This document shows positions 1-8,151 of a DNA stretch of 64,000 nucleotides, one piece after another. How positions within the stretch are numbered: the stretch's first letter is position 1; every line of letters begins with the position of its first letter. The DNA comes from JAIPDZ01 sp034522175. Lineage in GTDB: Bacteria > Desulfobacterota > DSM-4660 > Desulfatiglandales > Desulfatiglandaceae. The notes beneath the pieces were generated by a model, which ran no database searches, was not told where the DNA came from, and worked only from the letters and a program-made list of their open reading frames with translations. The stretch covers positions 1,364,001-1,428,000 of the forward strand of contig JAXHLQ010000001.1 in NCBI GenBank assembly GCA_034522175.1. The letters are read 5' to 3'. Made by a program: the position numbers and the translations under genes.

Positions 1-84
1 TAATCGAATTCTGGTGCCCCTGATAACAGGAGCCCCACCACAGACACCAGGCTTTGACTCAATGTATTTGTCGTACGGTTTCAT
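1..84 (-). CDS. DUF433 antitoxin-like protein, N-terminal part (runs off window)
   Basis: The 28 visible residues begin MKPYDKYIESKPGVCGG and continue APVIRGTRIRL, the N-terminal signature of DUF433 proteins (short VapB45-like antitoxins). The start is fixed by a GGAGGTG ribosome-binding site eight to nine bases upstream of the ATG. The gene reads leftward and is cut by the window edge, so any partner toxin (often DUF5615) would lie outside. A complete DUF433/DUF5615 pair occurs at 15.8-16.4 kb. The family call is secure; the antitoxin role is inferred from the family. Confidence 0.75.
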   Translation of the reverse strand, partial: MKPYDKYIESKPGVCGGAPVIRGTRIRL

Positions 85-117
85 GATCAACACCTCCATC
101 TTTGTTTTCAAATGGGT

Positions 118-299
118 AATGGGGGACATTGTTTGGTTTTTAGTTTAAGGGGCTATCCATTTTGCTGGCCTAACTTACAGAGGTTCCGTTCCCATGAACC
201 ATCTTATTGTACGAAAGCGGTCTCGTCGCAACAGCTTGCTGCAAAAGGCGATAAAATACGTAAATAATGGGGGACATTGTTACATTATGGACTTGCGTG
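118..299. repeat. REP-type motifs (two copies)
   Basis: TAATGGGGGACATTG occurs at 118-132 and 265-279. The first is followed by TTTGGTTTTTAGTT, the second by TTACATTATGGACTTG, matching two different tail classes of the dispersed motif found across 0-36 kb. They flank no recognisable gene here. Confidence 0.7.
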
Positions 300-896
300 A
301 GGACCTTAAAGCCGCACCTAAAAACATCTCTATTTCTGTTCCCTTGCTTCTCGTATCATAGCATTGTATAGATCTGCTTGTATGTAAAAACCAGCTTTTT
401 TTTGAAGTCTGCCCATGGCCTTTTTGAGAGATTCCAATTTTCCATTACGTCGTGCTTTGAGTAGAACCCCAAGAATTCCAAGCACCTTCAATTCCATTGA
501 ACTGCCTGGGGGTTTGAACTGCCTGGGGGTCGGACCTCAGCAACCTATTGAATTGTATACGGAAACCTCCAAAAATGGCCTCATTTTTGCCCTTAAAACC
601 CACTTTTTGACCCCAAAAAGGGGCTTTTAAGTAGAATAAGGGGGGACGTTGCCACTATTCCACTATTCTCAATATGTGGGGAGGGGGACGCTGGCAGTTT
701 GGTTAGTCTATTTGGCACGGATTGCGCGGGTGACACGGATTTTTTGGTTTTTTTGTTGTTGCAGTAAGAACTTAGGCTCCCAATTTCTTACTGCACACAA
801 TCCTTCGGAGGAAACTGGGCGCTGGGTACCAGTTGCCGTGGGACTTGGTCGTAGCCCACACTACATCCACGAGGCAGGTCTGAGGGCGCTTGTTCC
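300..896. other. Gene-free stretch with repeat debris
   Basis: No convincing gene is visible. The stretch holds a repeat beginning GGTCGGACCTCAGCAACC (526-630), which resembles 23107-23212. Two REP motifs lie at 635-706, with tails CCACTATTC and GCAGTTTGGTTAG. A 10-bp palindrome, GCAGTAAGAA / TTCTTACTGC, lies at 761-794. The short open frames here have no family resemblance and no good ribosome-binding site. Confidence 0.55.
526..630. repeat. Dispersed GGGGTCGGACCTCAGCAACC repeat, copy 1
   Basis: The block opens with GGGGTCGGACCTCAGCAACC and ends in an A/C-rich part with CCCCAAAAAGGGGC. A second, diverged copy lies at 23107-23212 with the same opening and the same CCCAAAATGGGGCG ending. Its structure suggests another REP family. 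No cognate transposase is visible in this window. Confidence 0.55.
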
Positions 897-1112
897 TTAT
901 GCTGCTTCCAGTGCATGGAATGGCACCTTATCAATCAGTAGACGGCTGATGTCAACCTGACGGCTCGCGTGCTGAACATCTATCCCAACCAACGCGCCGT
1001 CTTCAGCAAAGTCAAGAACAATTCCATTCGCCACCTCATCGCTCTCTGTACTTGGACGTTCAGTCAGATGGATATAAAGTGAATCAGTTTTGGGGTCATA
1101 TGAGAGTCTCAT
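897..1112 (-). CDS. DUF2283 family protein
   Basis: This 71-residue protein starts MRLSYDPKTDSLYIHLTE and contains the typical DUF2283 core (YDPKTDSLYI, then VLDFAEDGALVGIDV), a small all-beta fold. GGAGGTTT five bases before the ATG supports the start. Family members often sit beside DUF4258 toxin-like genes and are suspected antitoxins, but no partner is seen; the gene stands alone between repeats and a RAYT. The family is clear, the function unproven. Confidence 0.75.
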   Translation of the reverse strand: MRLSYDPKTDSLYIHLTERPSTESDEVANGIVLDFAEDGALVGIDVQHASRQVDISRLLIDKVPFHALEAA

Positions 1113-1172
1113 GGTCTAAACCTCCTATCAGGGAAGGCATTGTGCAAGGTCACCCCATCTGGAAGCGGTGCG

Positions 1173-1200
1173 GAATGGGGGACGTTGTCAACTAATAAAC
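1173..1200. repeat. REP motif directly 3' of RAYT copy A
   Basis: GAATGGGGGACGTTGTCAAC followed by TAATAAACTTAATGG abuts the stop codon of the RAYT gene starting at 1201. This is the arrangement expected of a RAYT and its own REP. Confidence 0.7.
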
Positions 1201-2407
1201 TTAATGGAGATATTCCGCTATTATTTTCTGTGTGTCAAGCCTTTTTTCGGCTCTGTTGGCACACTTCCCGACCGCCATGCCTGTAATACCCAGCTTGTCG
1301 GCGACGGATTTAGCGCTCATTCCGAGTTGATTCACAGCCAGAAAACTTATAATAGACCTTATCTCACTTGTTTTAGCATCTCTCTTCGTTGACCTTACTT
1401 GCGCCATTTCCAGAGACGTATCAGCGATTACGCGCTGAATTAAATCATCCAACGAAATCTTGTTCCGGATCCTCAACTCAAAGGTCTCGCCAGCGTTATC
1501 CAGAACCTCGTCAACAAATTCACCACTCCCCAGTATCCTTGCATCCCCCTTTTCGCGTTCATCTTTCGCTCGTCCCAAGAGACCTGCTTTGTTGCCTCCG
1601 GCGCTCCGAACGAGGCCGCCGCCTTGAAATTCGGGTCGTCTGCCCTGGGTAATGCCTTTTTCAACGAATTCGCGGTATCGTCGGCGAGCGGCTTTTTGGG
1701 TTTCACCGAAATGGAGGAGAAGGTCTTCGACGGTCGATTCAGCTAAGGACTTGTCTTTGACAGGATTAACGGGATTTTCAGGATGTTTGTTGTCTTTTTC
1801 AGTTTCCGGACGAAACTGAAAAAACAATCCGCCTTCGGCGGAGGGGATACCGGCTTCTTTTTGTTTACTGACTTCTGTCTTCCCTGCCCTGTGAAACCTT
1901 CTCTCTTTTGTTTCACCGGGGTGACCACTGACCTCCGGCACAAGCGGGTTTTTGCGGCGGCCGAAGATGGTGGAATGGCCACTCCAAGGGTATGTGTCGA
2001 GTTCTTTGAGGTCCTGGACCAGTTTGGCCCGTAAGGGGTTGAGGTGGATGTACCGAATCAGTTCGAGGAGATAAGGGTCTTCTTCGCAGATGAATGGATT
2101 TGTACCGGTTCTGGAAGAGATGGCCTGAACGTTTATGCCTTTTATTGAAGGTCACTGCGTAACCGGTCATAAGACGGCGCATCACCTTGCTCAACTCGGT
2201 AGGACCTGTTCGTAAGAGGAGGTGAAAATGGTTCGGAATCAAGGCCCAGGCGTAACATTGGGTTTGGGTCTCTTCCAGAATGACGGCGAGGCGGTCGAGG
2301 AAGGACCGGCGGTCCTTGTCATCGAGGAAAAGCTTGCGGCGTTCGATGCCTCGGGCCATGACATGTTGGAGAAGGCCAGGAGCGTCAAGTCTTGGTTGGC
2401 GGGGCAT
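1201..2407 (-). pseudogene. REP-associated tyrosine transposase (RAYT) with DnaA-like C-terminal HTH, copy A, one frameshift
   Basis: A Y1-type single-strand transposase expected to mobilise REP/REPIN palindromes. The first frame (from 2407) holds the N-terminal MPRQPRLDAPGLLQHVMARG block, the HUH metal motif in NHFHLLL, and GYAVTFNKRHKRSGHLFQ with the conserved Tyr region. The frame is lost near 2098, just after NRYKS, and the rest (IRYIHLNPLRA, YPWSGHS, a linker, then an ISLDDLIQRV...SVADKLGIT helix-turn-helix resembling the DnaA C-terminal domain) continues one base off. The linker around residues 190-210 is encoded by an ACAGGATT-type repeat read in frame. This is the cleanest RAYT copy in the window. 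Confidence 0.8.
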
Positions 2408-2523
2408 ATATTACAGGCGTCAGCAGTCAGAGGTCAGAAGTCAGAGATCGGAAATCAAGAGGCATCCCGTCAGAAGTTCCGGCTTTGTTTATCAGCAGAA
2501 ATTTTGTGAGGGCCTTCATCTCT

Positions 2524-2912
2524 TCATACTTTATAGGGCAACTTTAGGACTTGAATCTGGTCGCCTATCACTTCGAACTCAGGATCCTTATGAACCAGTG
2601 TTCCACTACTCTCCTGAGCTAAAGCTGCAATCCAGGCATCAGCAACGGATATACGATTTTTTGCTTTCAATTTAGCAGCAGCTACACTCAGGGACGCCGT
2701 GGACTCAACCCGTGTGATAGGCAAAGCTTCCAAAAGACGCAGTCGGGTTAGCGCCTCTTCTATGTCACGTTCCTGCAAGGTAATATAGAAAACCTCCATA
2801 AAGCTCATAAATGAGACTAAGATTTTAGCATTATCCGACGCGGCTCTTTCCAGCAGGTTCTGAACCGTCTCAGCGCCCGCTTCGTCCTCAATTAAGGCCA
2901 GCCAAGCGGAAG
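2524..2912 (-). pseudogene. vapC: VapC-like PIN toxin interrupted by IS (C-terminal part; N-terminal part at 4489-4533)
   Basis: A PIN-domain endoribonuclease toxin whose N-terminal 15 codons lie at 4489-4533 beyond the IS. Removing the IS and one copy of the 8-bp duplication AGCGGAAG rejoins the frame as ...AIYVFDTSA|WLALIEDEAGAE. This restores the first catalytic Asp. The other acidic residues are visible (SFMEVFYI, ISVADAWIAALA). The antitoxin gene at 4517-4774 overlaps its start, as in vapBC operons. The most likely start is a TTG at 4533 inside the antitoxin end. The toxin should be inactive because of the insertion. Confidence 0.8.
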
Positions 2913-3040
2913 GGGCGCATTTGGATAAAGTAGGAGAAAGATAAGAGATTTTCAATGGAAAATGAGAAAGTTCTGGACGAGGAGGCCCATATAATGTATA
3001 GCCATCCTGGATTTTAATATAAATTCAGGATGGCAGCTTT

Positions 3041-4464
3041 ATGGATGGTATGGATTTGAGTGTACGAGAGGAGTCGGCTGAGATTGAAAAGAGGATTGAA
3101 AAAGCCCTGAAAGAGATTGATCTTATCCAGAAAGAGAAGAACCTGGTAAAGACGGCTGACGAACTGGAAGCGCTTGAACGAAGGATTGTTGAGGCTACAG
3201 ACAAATTGGCAGGTGCTTTGGTTGCACAGAAGGTCCAGGCCTCGATCGATAGCAAAGAGCTAAAGGAAGAGGCTGGCCTATTGGCCAAGACGTATTCCAA
3301 GAAGATGAAAAACCAGGGTACCCGTGATGTTACGATCCGTCCCTTTAGGGGAGAGCCGTTTACAGTAAAAACCATCTATTTCAGCCAGAAGGGTAAGCGT
3401 AAAAAAAAACCGCGTAGGGTTCTATCCGGGATTGATTCTATTGGGGATTCATGATCACTGCACACCTTTATTGGCATCAGACGTGAGTTTGACCACCGTT
3501 GTGATGAGTTCTTTTGAAGAGGCAGAGGCGGCATTAGTTGACAGAGGAATACATCTCGATGTTAGTACCATTCGAAACATAACGGTAAGGTTTGCTGCGA
3601 GGGCCAAGGCGACCCAACAGGGTGAATTGTGTGAATTTGGCGAAACCGTTGATGGGCGTCGGGTTGTGATTTCAACAGATGGGGGTCGTATTCGTATTCG
3701 GAAAAATAAGCGTGGTCCCAAAACAAAAAAAGGCCGAAACCGTTACGCTACCGACTGGCGGGAACCGAAACTTCTGATTATCTATGTGGTGAATAATGAG
3801 GGCCGAATGGAGCGCAAATTCTGCCCCTTCATTGATGGGACCATGAAAGGCCCTGATGCTCTTTTCGGATTATTGCGGTTTTACTTGTCCAAACTGAAAT
3901 TGAGTGCAGCCGATCAGATCTTGTTTGTTGCGGATGGCGCTCGTTGGATTTGGAGAAGGGTTCCACAGCTTTTACAAGATTTAGGCGTTCAGGTGAAACG
4001 GGCATATGAACTGGTTGATTTTTATCATGCGGTTGAGCACCTGGCCAAAGTGGCAGCATGTCGAAAATCATGGAGTCCGGGTGAAAGAACAAAGTGGGTT
4101 AAGAAACACAAAAAGCTTTTGAGAGCGGGAAGATCCAGCAAGTAACGGATGCAATAAAAGCCCTTTGTAGAGGCAGAAGCAGCAAGGAGTTCCGCAGGGA
4201 ACGGGACTACTTTCTAAGAAATCAGAATCGGATGAATTACCATGCAATAGAGGGGATGGAATTGCCTATAGGCAGTGGTGCCATGGAAAGCGCCATCAGA
4301 AGGGTCGTCAACTTGAGGCTGAAGGGTTCTGCAATTTACTGGCATGTTGGAACCGCCGAAGTCCCGCTGTAGCGGGACTGACATTACGGTCTTACTTCAA
4401 GGCAGGTCGTTGGAATATGCTGAAAAATATGGCTGTTACACCTACTCTCAATGCCACTACTTAG
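3041..4464 (+). pseudogene. DDE transposase of the ISKra4-like element, frameshifted
   Basis: A DDE-type transposase with a coiled N-terminal region (EESAEIEKRIEKALKEID). Candidate catalytic residues are the Asp of VISTDGGRIRI, the Asp of LFVADGARW and the Glu of GSGAMESAIRR. Frame changes occur at an A9 tract (3401-3409), after which GFYPGLILLGIHDHCTP follows, and near 4125 where a missing G ends the reading at LLRAGRSSK. A 20-bp palindrome at 4360-4379 adds a stop at 4370. The original end was probably the TAG at 4462. The first shift could be programmed slippage; the second looks like decay. Confidence 0.75.
4360..4379. repeat. Perfect 9-bp-stem palindrome inserted in transposase gene
   Basis: AGTCCCGCT-GT-AGCGGGACT breaks the conserved end of the transposase: before it reads WHVGTAE, after it LTLRSYFKAGRWNMLKN in a shifted frame. 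Similar small GCGGGAT hairpins occur at 14352-14372 and 54530-54548. Confidence 0.7.
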
Positions 4465-4516
4465 GACCTACTTTTTTCAAATGCGCCCAGCGGAAGTATC
4501 GAAAACATAGATGGCC

Positions 4517-4774
4517 TCAGTTCCGTTCTTCAAGTTTTTTATCTTCCCGTCGTGATCGAAGAAGCCTCTCTACCAAATGCTCGCCCTTGCCTCGTCCACG
4601 CAAATCTAAAATTGAGCGTTTAACATCATCGATCTCATAAGTGGTCATCTTCTCTTCGCCCCGTTCAACTATAAAATCAATAAATTGAATAACTTCATCA
4701 AGTTGTTGGGGAGGCAGCCTTTTTAACCTCTCAATTATTTTCTGCTCGGTGTGCGTGTATTTCATCTGTTCCAT
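4517..4774 (-). CDS. VapB/DUF2281-like antitoxin of the interrupted vapC
   Basis: An 85-residue protein (MEQMKYTHTEQKIIERLKRLPP...QLDEVIQFIDFIVERG) with the Leu-Pro-rich helical start typical of DUF2281-type antitoxins and a basic C-terminal tail. A GGAG motif lies about ten bases before the ATG; an alternative start is the ATG three codons later. Its end overlaps the likely TTG start of vapC (4533), so the two were translationally coupled before the IS landed twenty bases downstream. It appears intact, leaving an antitoxin without an active toxin. Confidence 0.7.
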   Translation of the reverse strand: MEQMKYTHTEQKIIERLKRLPPQQLDEVIQFIDFIVERGEEKMTTYEIDDVKRSILDLRGRGKGEHLVERLLRSRREDKKLEERN

Positions 4775-4812
4775 CAGCCTGTCATCTCCGAGACCTTCAT
4801 CTTCATAAATCC

Positions 4813-4850
4813 TAATGGGGGACGTAATGGGGGACGTTGGTACTATTCCC
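4813..4850. repeat. REP motif, head-to-tail pair
   Basis: TAATGGGGGACG is repeated in tandem at 4813 and 4825, the second completing GTTGGTACTATTCCCC. It lies between the antitoxin gene and the inverted group II intron fragment. Confidence 0.7.
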
Positions 4851-4990
4851 CTATTATTTTCTTCTATTTGGCAGTAGAGTAGAGAGGGAACCCATGGTGT
4901 TTAGGTCACCGACTTCCGGTGTATCCGCCCTTTCGAGCATCGTGGCAAAGAGTCGACAGACCATGCAGCACGTGCTGCCCTCCCCTCCTC

Positions 4991-5022
4991 AAACCGGACA
5001 TGCGGATTTCCCGCATCCGGCT
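4991..5022 (-). ncRNA. Group II intron domain V, copy 1
   Basis: On the minus strand, AGCCGGATGC GGGAAAT CCGCATGTCCGGTTT folds into the short two-part hairpin typical of bacterial domain V, with the AGC triad at its base. It is identical to 10378-10409. Confidence 0.75.
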
Positions 5023-5073
5023 TTCCTATGGAATTCACCAAACGGCACACGTAGGTTGTCAGACATGGAGCTG

Positions 5074-5700
5074 TTACAGATAGATCAACCCCAATTTCTT
5101 GAGGTGCTCGTAAAAGCTCCTCCCCTCCGGAGGCCGAAAGGGCCGCTGACTGCGCCGACGCAAATGCCCAATCAACCGACCGCGAACATACCAATTCATC
5201 GCCCGCATCGCTTTACGAGGGTAGCCAAAGTTAAAATAGTTGGCCCACCCTCTCAGCTGTCGGTTGACACCCTCAATCAAACTCGGAACAGGCACATGAC
5301 TTTGATGGTGGCTCACCATCTTTCGAAGCTTATCCCGCTGTGCACCCAGCGCCTTGGTCGATGGGGCAACATTCAGGTACCGAGACCCACGACCTCTAAG
5401 GTCCCGGTCGTATCTGAACGTGAAACCCAGAAAGTTTACGCTGGCCCCAGGCTGCCGAAGGCTAACCACCTTCGTCTTATCCCGATTCAATTCCAGGCCA
5501 AGCCAGGTCTCAATCTTAGACTCGATAAACTCGCGCATCCGGGAACTCGAATACCGGGCCAGCACCATAAAATCGTCCGCATAGCGGACAATTTGGGCTT
5601 TAGCCCACCTTCCGGGGCCATCAGCAGAATAGAACGCCTTCTCAAACCAGTGAAGGTATACATTCGCCAAAAGCGGAGAGATCACGCCCCGAACGCAAAA
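5074..5700 (-). pseudogene. Group II intron reverse transcriptase/maturase, N-terminally truncated, copy 1
   Basis: The open part starts within RT motif 4 (RGVISPLLANVYLHW) and includes the catalytic YADD (IVRYADDFMVLARY). The thumb/maturase X region follows (INRQLRGWANYF-type motif: VNRQLRGWANYFNFGY), ending KKLGLIYL. No HNH endonuclease domain is seen. RT motifs 0-3 are missing, so the protein should be inactive. Sequence upstream of residue 1 is unrelated. Confidence 0.85.
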
Positions 5701-5792
5701 GGCAACTTTGAGTTTGTGAAGGTTTTGCGGTACAGACAAGGGAGAAAATAGTGCTTGACTTTGTGCCATATATGGTTGTATTATTATGACCC

Positions 5793-5843
5793 ATGACACG
5801 ATCTTCAAACCCCCAAAGGGCAAAGCGTATCAATACGGCAGTA
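5793..5843 (+). pseudogene. HTH/RHH-type protein interrupted by IS4 (N-terminal 17 codons; remainder at 7650-7928)
   Basis: Joining 5793-5843 to 7650-7928 across the IS4 element gives a continuous 109-residue protein. It starts MTRSSNPQRAKRINTAVLLMNKEK, has an HTH-like region (ADRYGISKRQAYRYVQEAE) and ends with a ribbon-helix-helix-like segment (VAFTVKLSRNLIQALRRHAKSTG). The 3' part overlaps the next small gene and lies just upstream of a serine recombinase, suggesting a regulator or accessory factor of that recombinase. An internal ATG at 7656 could still give a shortened protein. Confidence 0.75.
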
Positions 5844-5873
5844 CATATGTGATCGGATAAAACAACTCTATAT

Positions 5874-7111
5874 CTATATTGTATCGAACATTGCTACTAT
5901 TTCTAATGACGTGGGTCTATGTTTTCGATTAGGACAAATTAGTAATGGGAGCAACTTTGTCAGATTCTGAATGAAGGTTTTTGGAGGAAAATCTTTCCTT
6001 AAAATACACTTTGCCAAGTCATTAGCAATTAGAGAAAAGACGAATGTTATTCGTTGCGCTGTAACAGATTTCAATTCTATCTTAGCTAGACACAAGAGCA
6101 TATTCAATTATTATTGAATTTGCAATAAGAGAAGAAAGTATTGAACTGTAAACGGTGACCAGGACTATATTTTTATTTTCAGATGTTATTTGATCGGCAT
6201 GAAGCATTGACTTGATGGATTTGAAAAACAGCTCAATCTGCCATCTTAATCGATAAATCGGGTATATCCATTCTGCTAATGCCATTGAACTTGGAACATT
6301 TGTAACGTACCATCGGTATTCCTTTGTGAGAAGGAAAACGAAAACCAATAAAACGAAGCTCAGGGGATTTTGTTCCACGGAGATTCAACTTTCCCCAGAC
6401 CTCGACAATCATGCCTCTGAGGTTGACGTTTTTGTCTAACGGTCGCCCAATGTGTCGCTTTGCCACCCCTTTGCCGACTTTTGTTATTATTGGGACGGAA
6501 TTTGCTTTTAGACGGCATACAAACCAGACTCCGATATTACACAGTTGATGTAGAAAAGCATGACTGAAGTAGCCGAGATCAAATAAAAACAAAGATCCCT
6601 TTAACTGATTCAAATCTGGAAGGAACTTGCTATCGTGCTGTTTTTGGGCGCTAAATTCAACCCATTCTGTGCTTCTTACACTCAATCTGTATAGGGCGCT
6701 TGATTTTAGGCAGGCAGGGCTGTGATTTGTTCGATTACCGGGAAATATATTTGATAACCCGGCTGGCAGTCGTATAGGTGATGCATCGAAAATATATACA
6801 TCCTCAAATAAAGAAAGCCATGAAAGTTTTGAAAGGGCCTTTTCCTGAATATGAAAGGAGAATTCCAGAACAGCTTTTTCGATGAAGTCCAAGAGTGTTT
6901 TATTTGCGATTCGTTCCCAGAAACTGCTTCTGGAAACATTCTTTCCGGTATGTTTTACAAAATTTCTATGGGCATCAGCAATACTCTTCTTCTTTCCACA
7001 AACGGAAAAGGTCGTTATCAAGGATACCACGATTTCAAAAAGAGAAATTTTTTTTCCCGCTGGAAGTGCTCATTGATGCCGAGAACTTTACGCAACGTAT
7101 TCAACTTATGA
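5874..7111 (-). pseudogene. IS4-family transposase, several frameshifts
   Basis: The catalytic Asp residues are in VYIFDASPIRLP and LFLFDLGYFS. The Glu lies in a perfect IS4 Y-(2)-R-(3)-E-(6)-K signature (YRLRWQIELFFKSIK). The frame changes at an A8 tract after the start MSFIHKLNTLRKVLGINEHF, again near 6330 (within FRFP/LLTKEYRW) and near 6095, beyond which LAKIELKSVTAQRITF...MFDTI completes the protein. The A8 shift might be programmed; the rest are likely decay. Confidence 0.8.
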
Positions 7112-7118
7112 ATAAAGC

Positions 7119-7466
7119 TCATAGTGCACCTCCTTCATCAACCATTTCCGGGCTGTTTTTGAGCGCAAAGGTATTAGGTGCGACACGAACGAAGATTTTT
7201 CCTGCATTAATCTTCTTGATTACGGCAGAGACGACGGAGTCTCTTTCCAAATTGACACCATAGTCTTTCTTAGCGATCTGGATAATTTTTGAAATGTGTA
7301 GAGGTTGGCCCGAGTTTTGAAGTATGTCTTCAACGATAGTTAAATTAGACGTACGTTTTAGTTTTTGCCCCTGGGGCACCCCTTTTCGTTGATGGCGATA
7401 AACTACTCTAAGTTGAGCTTGCAACAATTCTCGCTTAATGTCTAGGTAGTTGTCTAAGTAATTCAT
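7119..7466 (-). CDS. HARE-HTH-like winged-helix protein carried by the IS4 element
   Basis: A 115-residue protein. Residues 40-110 (NLTIVEDILQNSGQPLHISK then IIQIAKKDYG, RDSVVSAVIKKINAG, KIFVRVAPNTFALK) resemble the HARE-HTH winged helix found in restriction endonucleases, RNA polymerase delta and chromatin proteins. It lies inside the IS boundaries, upstream of and in the same direction as the transposase, ending eight bases before it. It is therefore probably a passenger or an accessory/regulatory subunit of transposition. The fold is fairly clear; the role is inference. Confidence 0.65.
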   Translation of the reverse strand: MNYLDNYLDIKRELLQAQLRVVYRHQRKGVPQGQKLKRTSNLTIVEDILQNSGQPLHISKIIQIAKKDYGVNLERDSVVSAVIKKINAGKIFVRVAPNTFALKNSPEMVDEGGAL

Positions 7467-7649
7467 TTTGTGCTCCTTTCACTCATAGAATTTGAAAGGA
7501 GTATACACTAAATAACTCAGTACGTCAAGGACTTTTTATGTACCTTTTCAAAACGATTAAAATGTCCTTTTATTGCATCTATTCAATAGCTTAGCCAGAA
7601 TTGCAAAGGAATTAGGTACGTCTTATCCGATCACCTATGTACGGCAGTA

Positions 7650-7928
7650 TTATTGATGAACAAAGAGAAATCGACTGCCAAAGCTGCAACGGCACTTGCG
7701 GACCGATATGGGATATCCAAGCGTCAAGCCTACCGTTATGTCCAAGAGGCGGAGGCCATCGGGAAGGAAATTCCTGTCCCGGATATGAAGGTTGCCTTTA
7801 CTGTGAAGCTGTCTCGAAATTTAATTCAAGCACTTCGGCGACATGCAAAGAGCACAGGACAAAGCTTGAGCGATATAGTAGCCCAGGCCCTGGAGGCTTT
7901 TCTGCAAAACGGACGAGGGCGTGGTTAG
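7650..7928 (+). pseudogene. HTH/RHH-type protein, C-terminal part after the IS4 insertion
   Basis: Continues the frame of 5793-5843 after the target duplication TACGGCAGTA. It encodes LLMNKEKSTAKAATALADRYG through KVAFTVKLSRNLIQALRRH to the stop at 7926, overlapping the GTG start of the next gene at 7921. See the N-terminal entry for the reconstructed product. Confidence 0.75.
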
Positions 7929-8151
7929 AAACAAAACAGTCTCTAAGGAAATTGAACTGGAGTATGTTTTTGACCGATTGGCATGGGAGAAGGTGGTTCA
8001 AGCATATCGACTTTTAGTCCCTGAGAGAATCCGATCCACGGATTGTACAAACGGTACAGAAGAGCAGATTGGAGGCTCATTAGATGAGTCTGGCGGCGAT
8101 ATATGCGCGAGTGTCATCGGACCGGCAGAAAGAAGATCATACCATTGGTAG
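7921..8151 (+). CDS. Small protein encoded between the RHH gene and the serine recombinase
   Basis: The frame starts with a GTG overlapping the stop of the upstream gene and runs past the recombinase ATG at 8084, so the three genes look translationally coupled. The product (VRNKTVSKEIELEYVFDRLA then WEKVVQAYRLLVPERIRS) has a helical N-terminal half. Its end reads through the recombinase start in another frame and may not be conserved. I do not recognise a family. Confidence 0.45.
   Translation: MVRNKTVSKEIELEYVFDRLAWEKVVQAYRLLVPERIRSTDCTNGTEEQIGGSLDESGGDICASVIGPAERRSYHW

Larger units (their letters stand above)
2913..4488 (+). mobile_element. ISKra4/UPF0236-like insertion sequence with 8-bp target duplication
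   Basis: A 1576-bp element bounded by imperfect terminal inverted repeats beginning GGGCGCATTTG and sharing AAAGTAGG further in. The direct repeat AGCGGAAG at 2905-2912 and 4489-4496 is the target duplication within vapC. It contains one transposase gene, now frameshifted. The family name is tentative: assigned from protein motifs and length, not from a database. Confidence 0.8.
4901..5701 (-). mobile_element. 3'-half of a group II intron, copy 1
   Basis: About 800 bp containing the C-terminal half of the intron-encoded protein, an intact domain V and the 3' end GGTGACCTAA. It is nearly base-identical to 9699-10500 in the opposite orientation; I see one substitution in the coding part and one G-run length change. 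The 5' half of the intron and the first half of the RT are missing. The homology stops at the same point in both copies, just inside CTTTTGCGTTCGGGG. Confidence 0.85.
5844..7639 (-). mobile_element. IS4-family element with passenger HTH gene
   Basis: A 1796-bp element with terminal inverted repeats CATATGTGATCGGATAAAAC (left) and CATAGGTGATCGGATAAGAC (right end, reversed). It is flanked by the 10-bp direct repeat TACGGCAGTA at 5834-5843 and 7640-7649. A 10-bp duplication fits the IS4 family. It carries a decayed transposase and a small winged-helix gene. Confidence 0.85.

Noticed and set aside
415..960. Two overlapping open frames of 71 and 103 codons on the plus strand
   Set aside because: They run through REP motifs and the GGTCGGACCTCAGC repeat, lack ribosome-binding sites and show no family features; one overlaps the real DUF2283 gene antisense.
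4837..5751. 304-codon plus-strand frame, and its mirror at 9643-10611
   Set aside because: Antisense of the group II intron reverse transcriptase; the YADD-containing frame on the other strand is clearly the real one.
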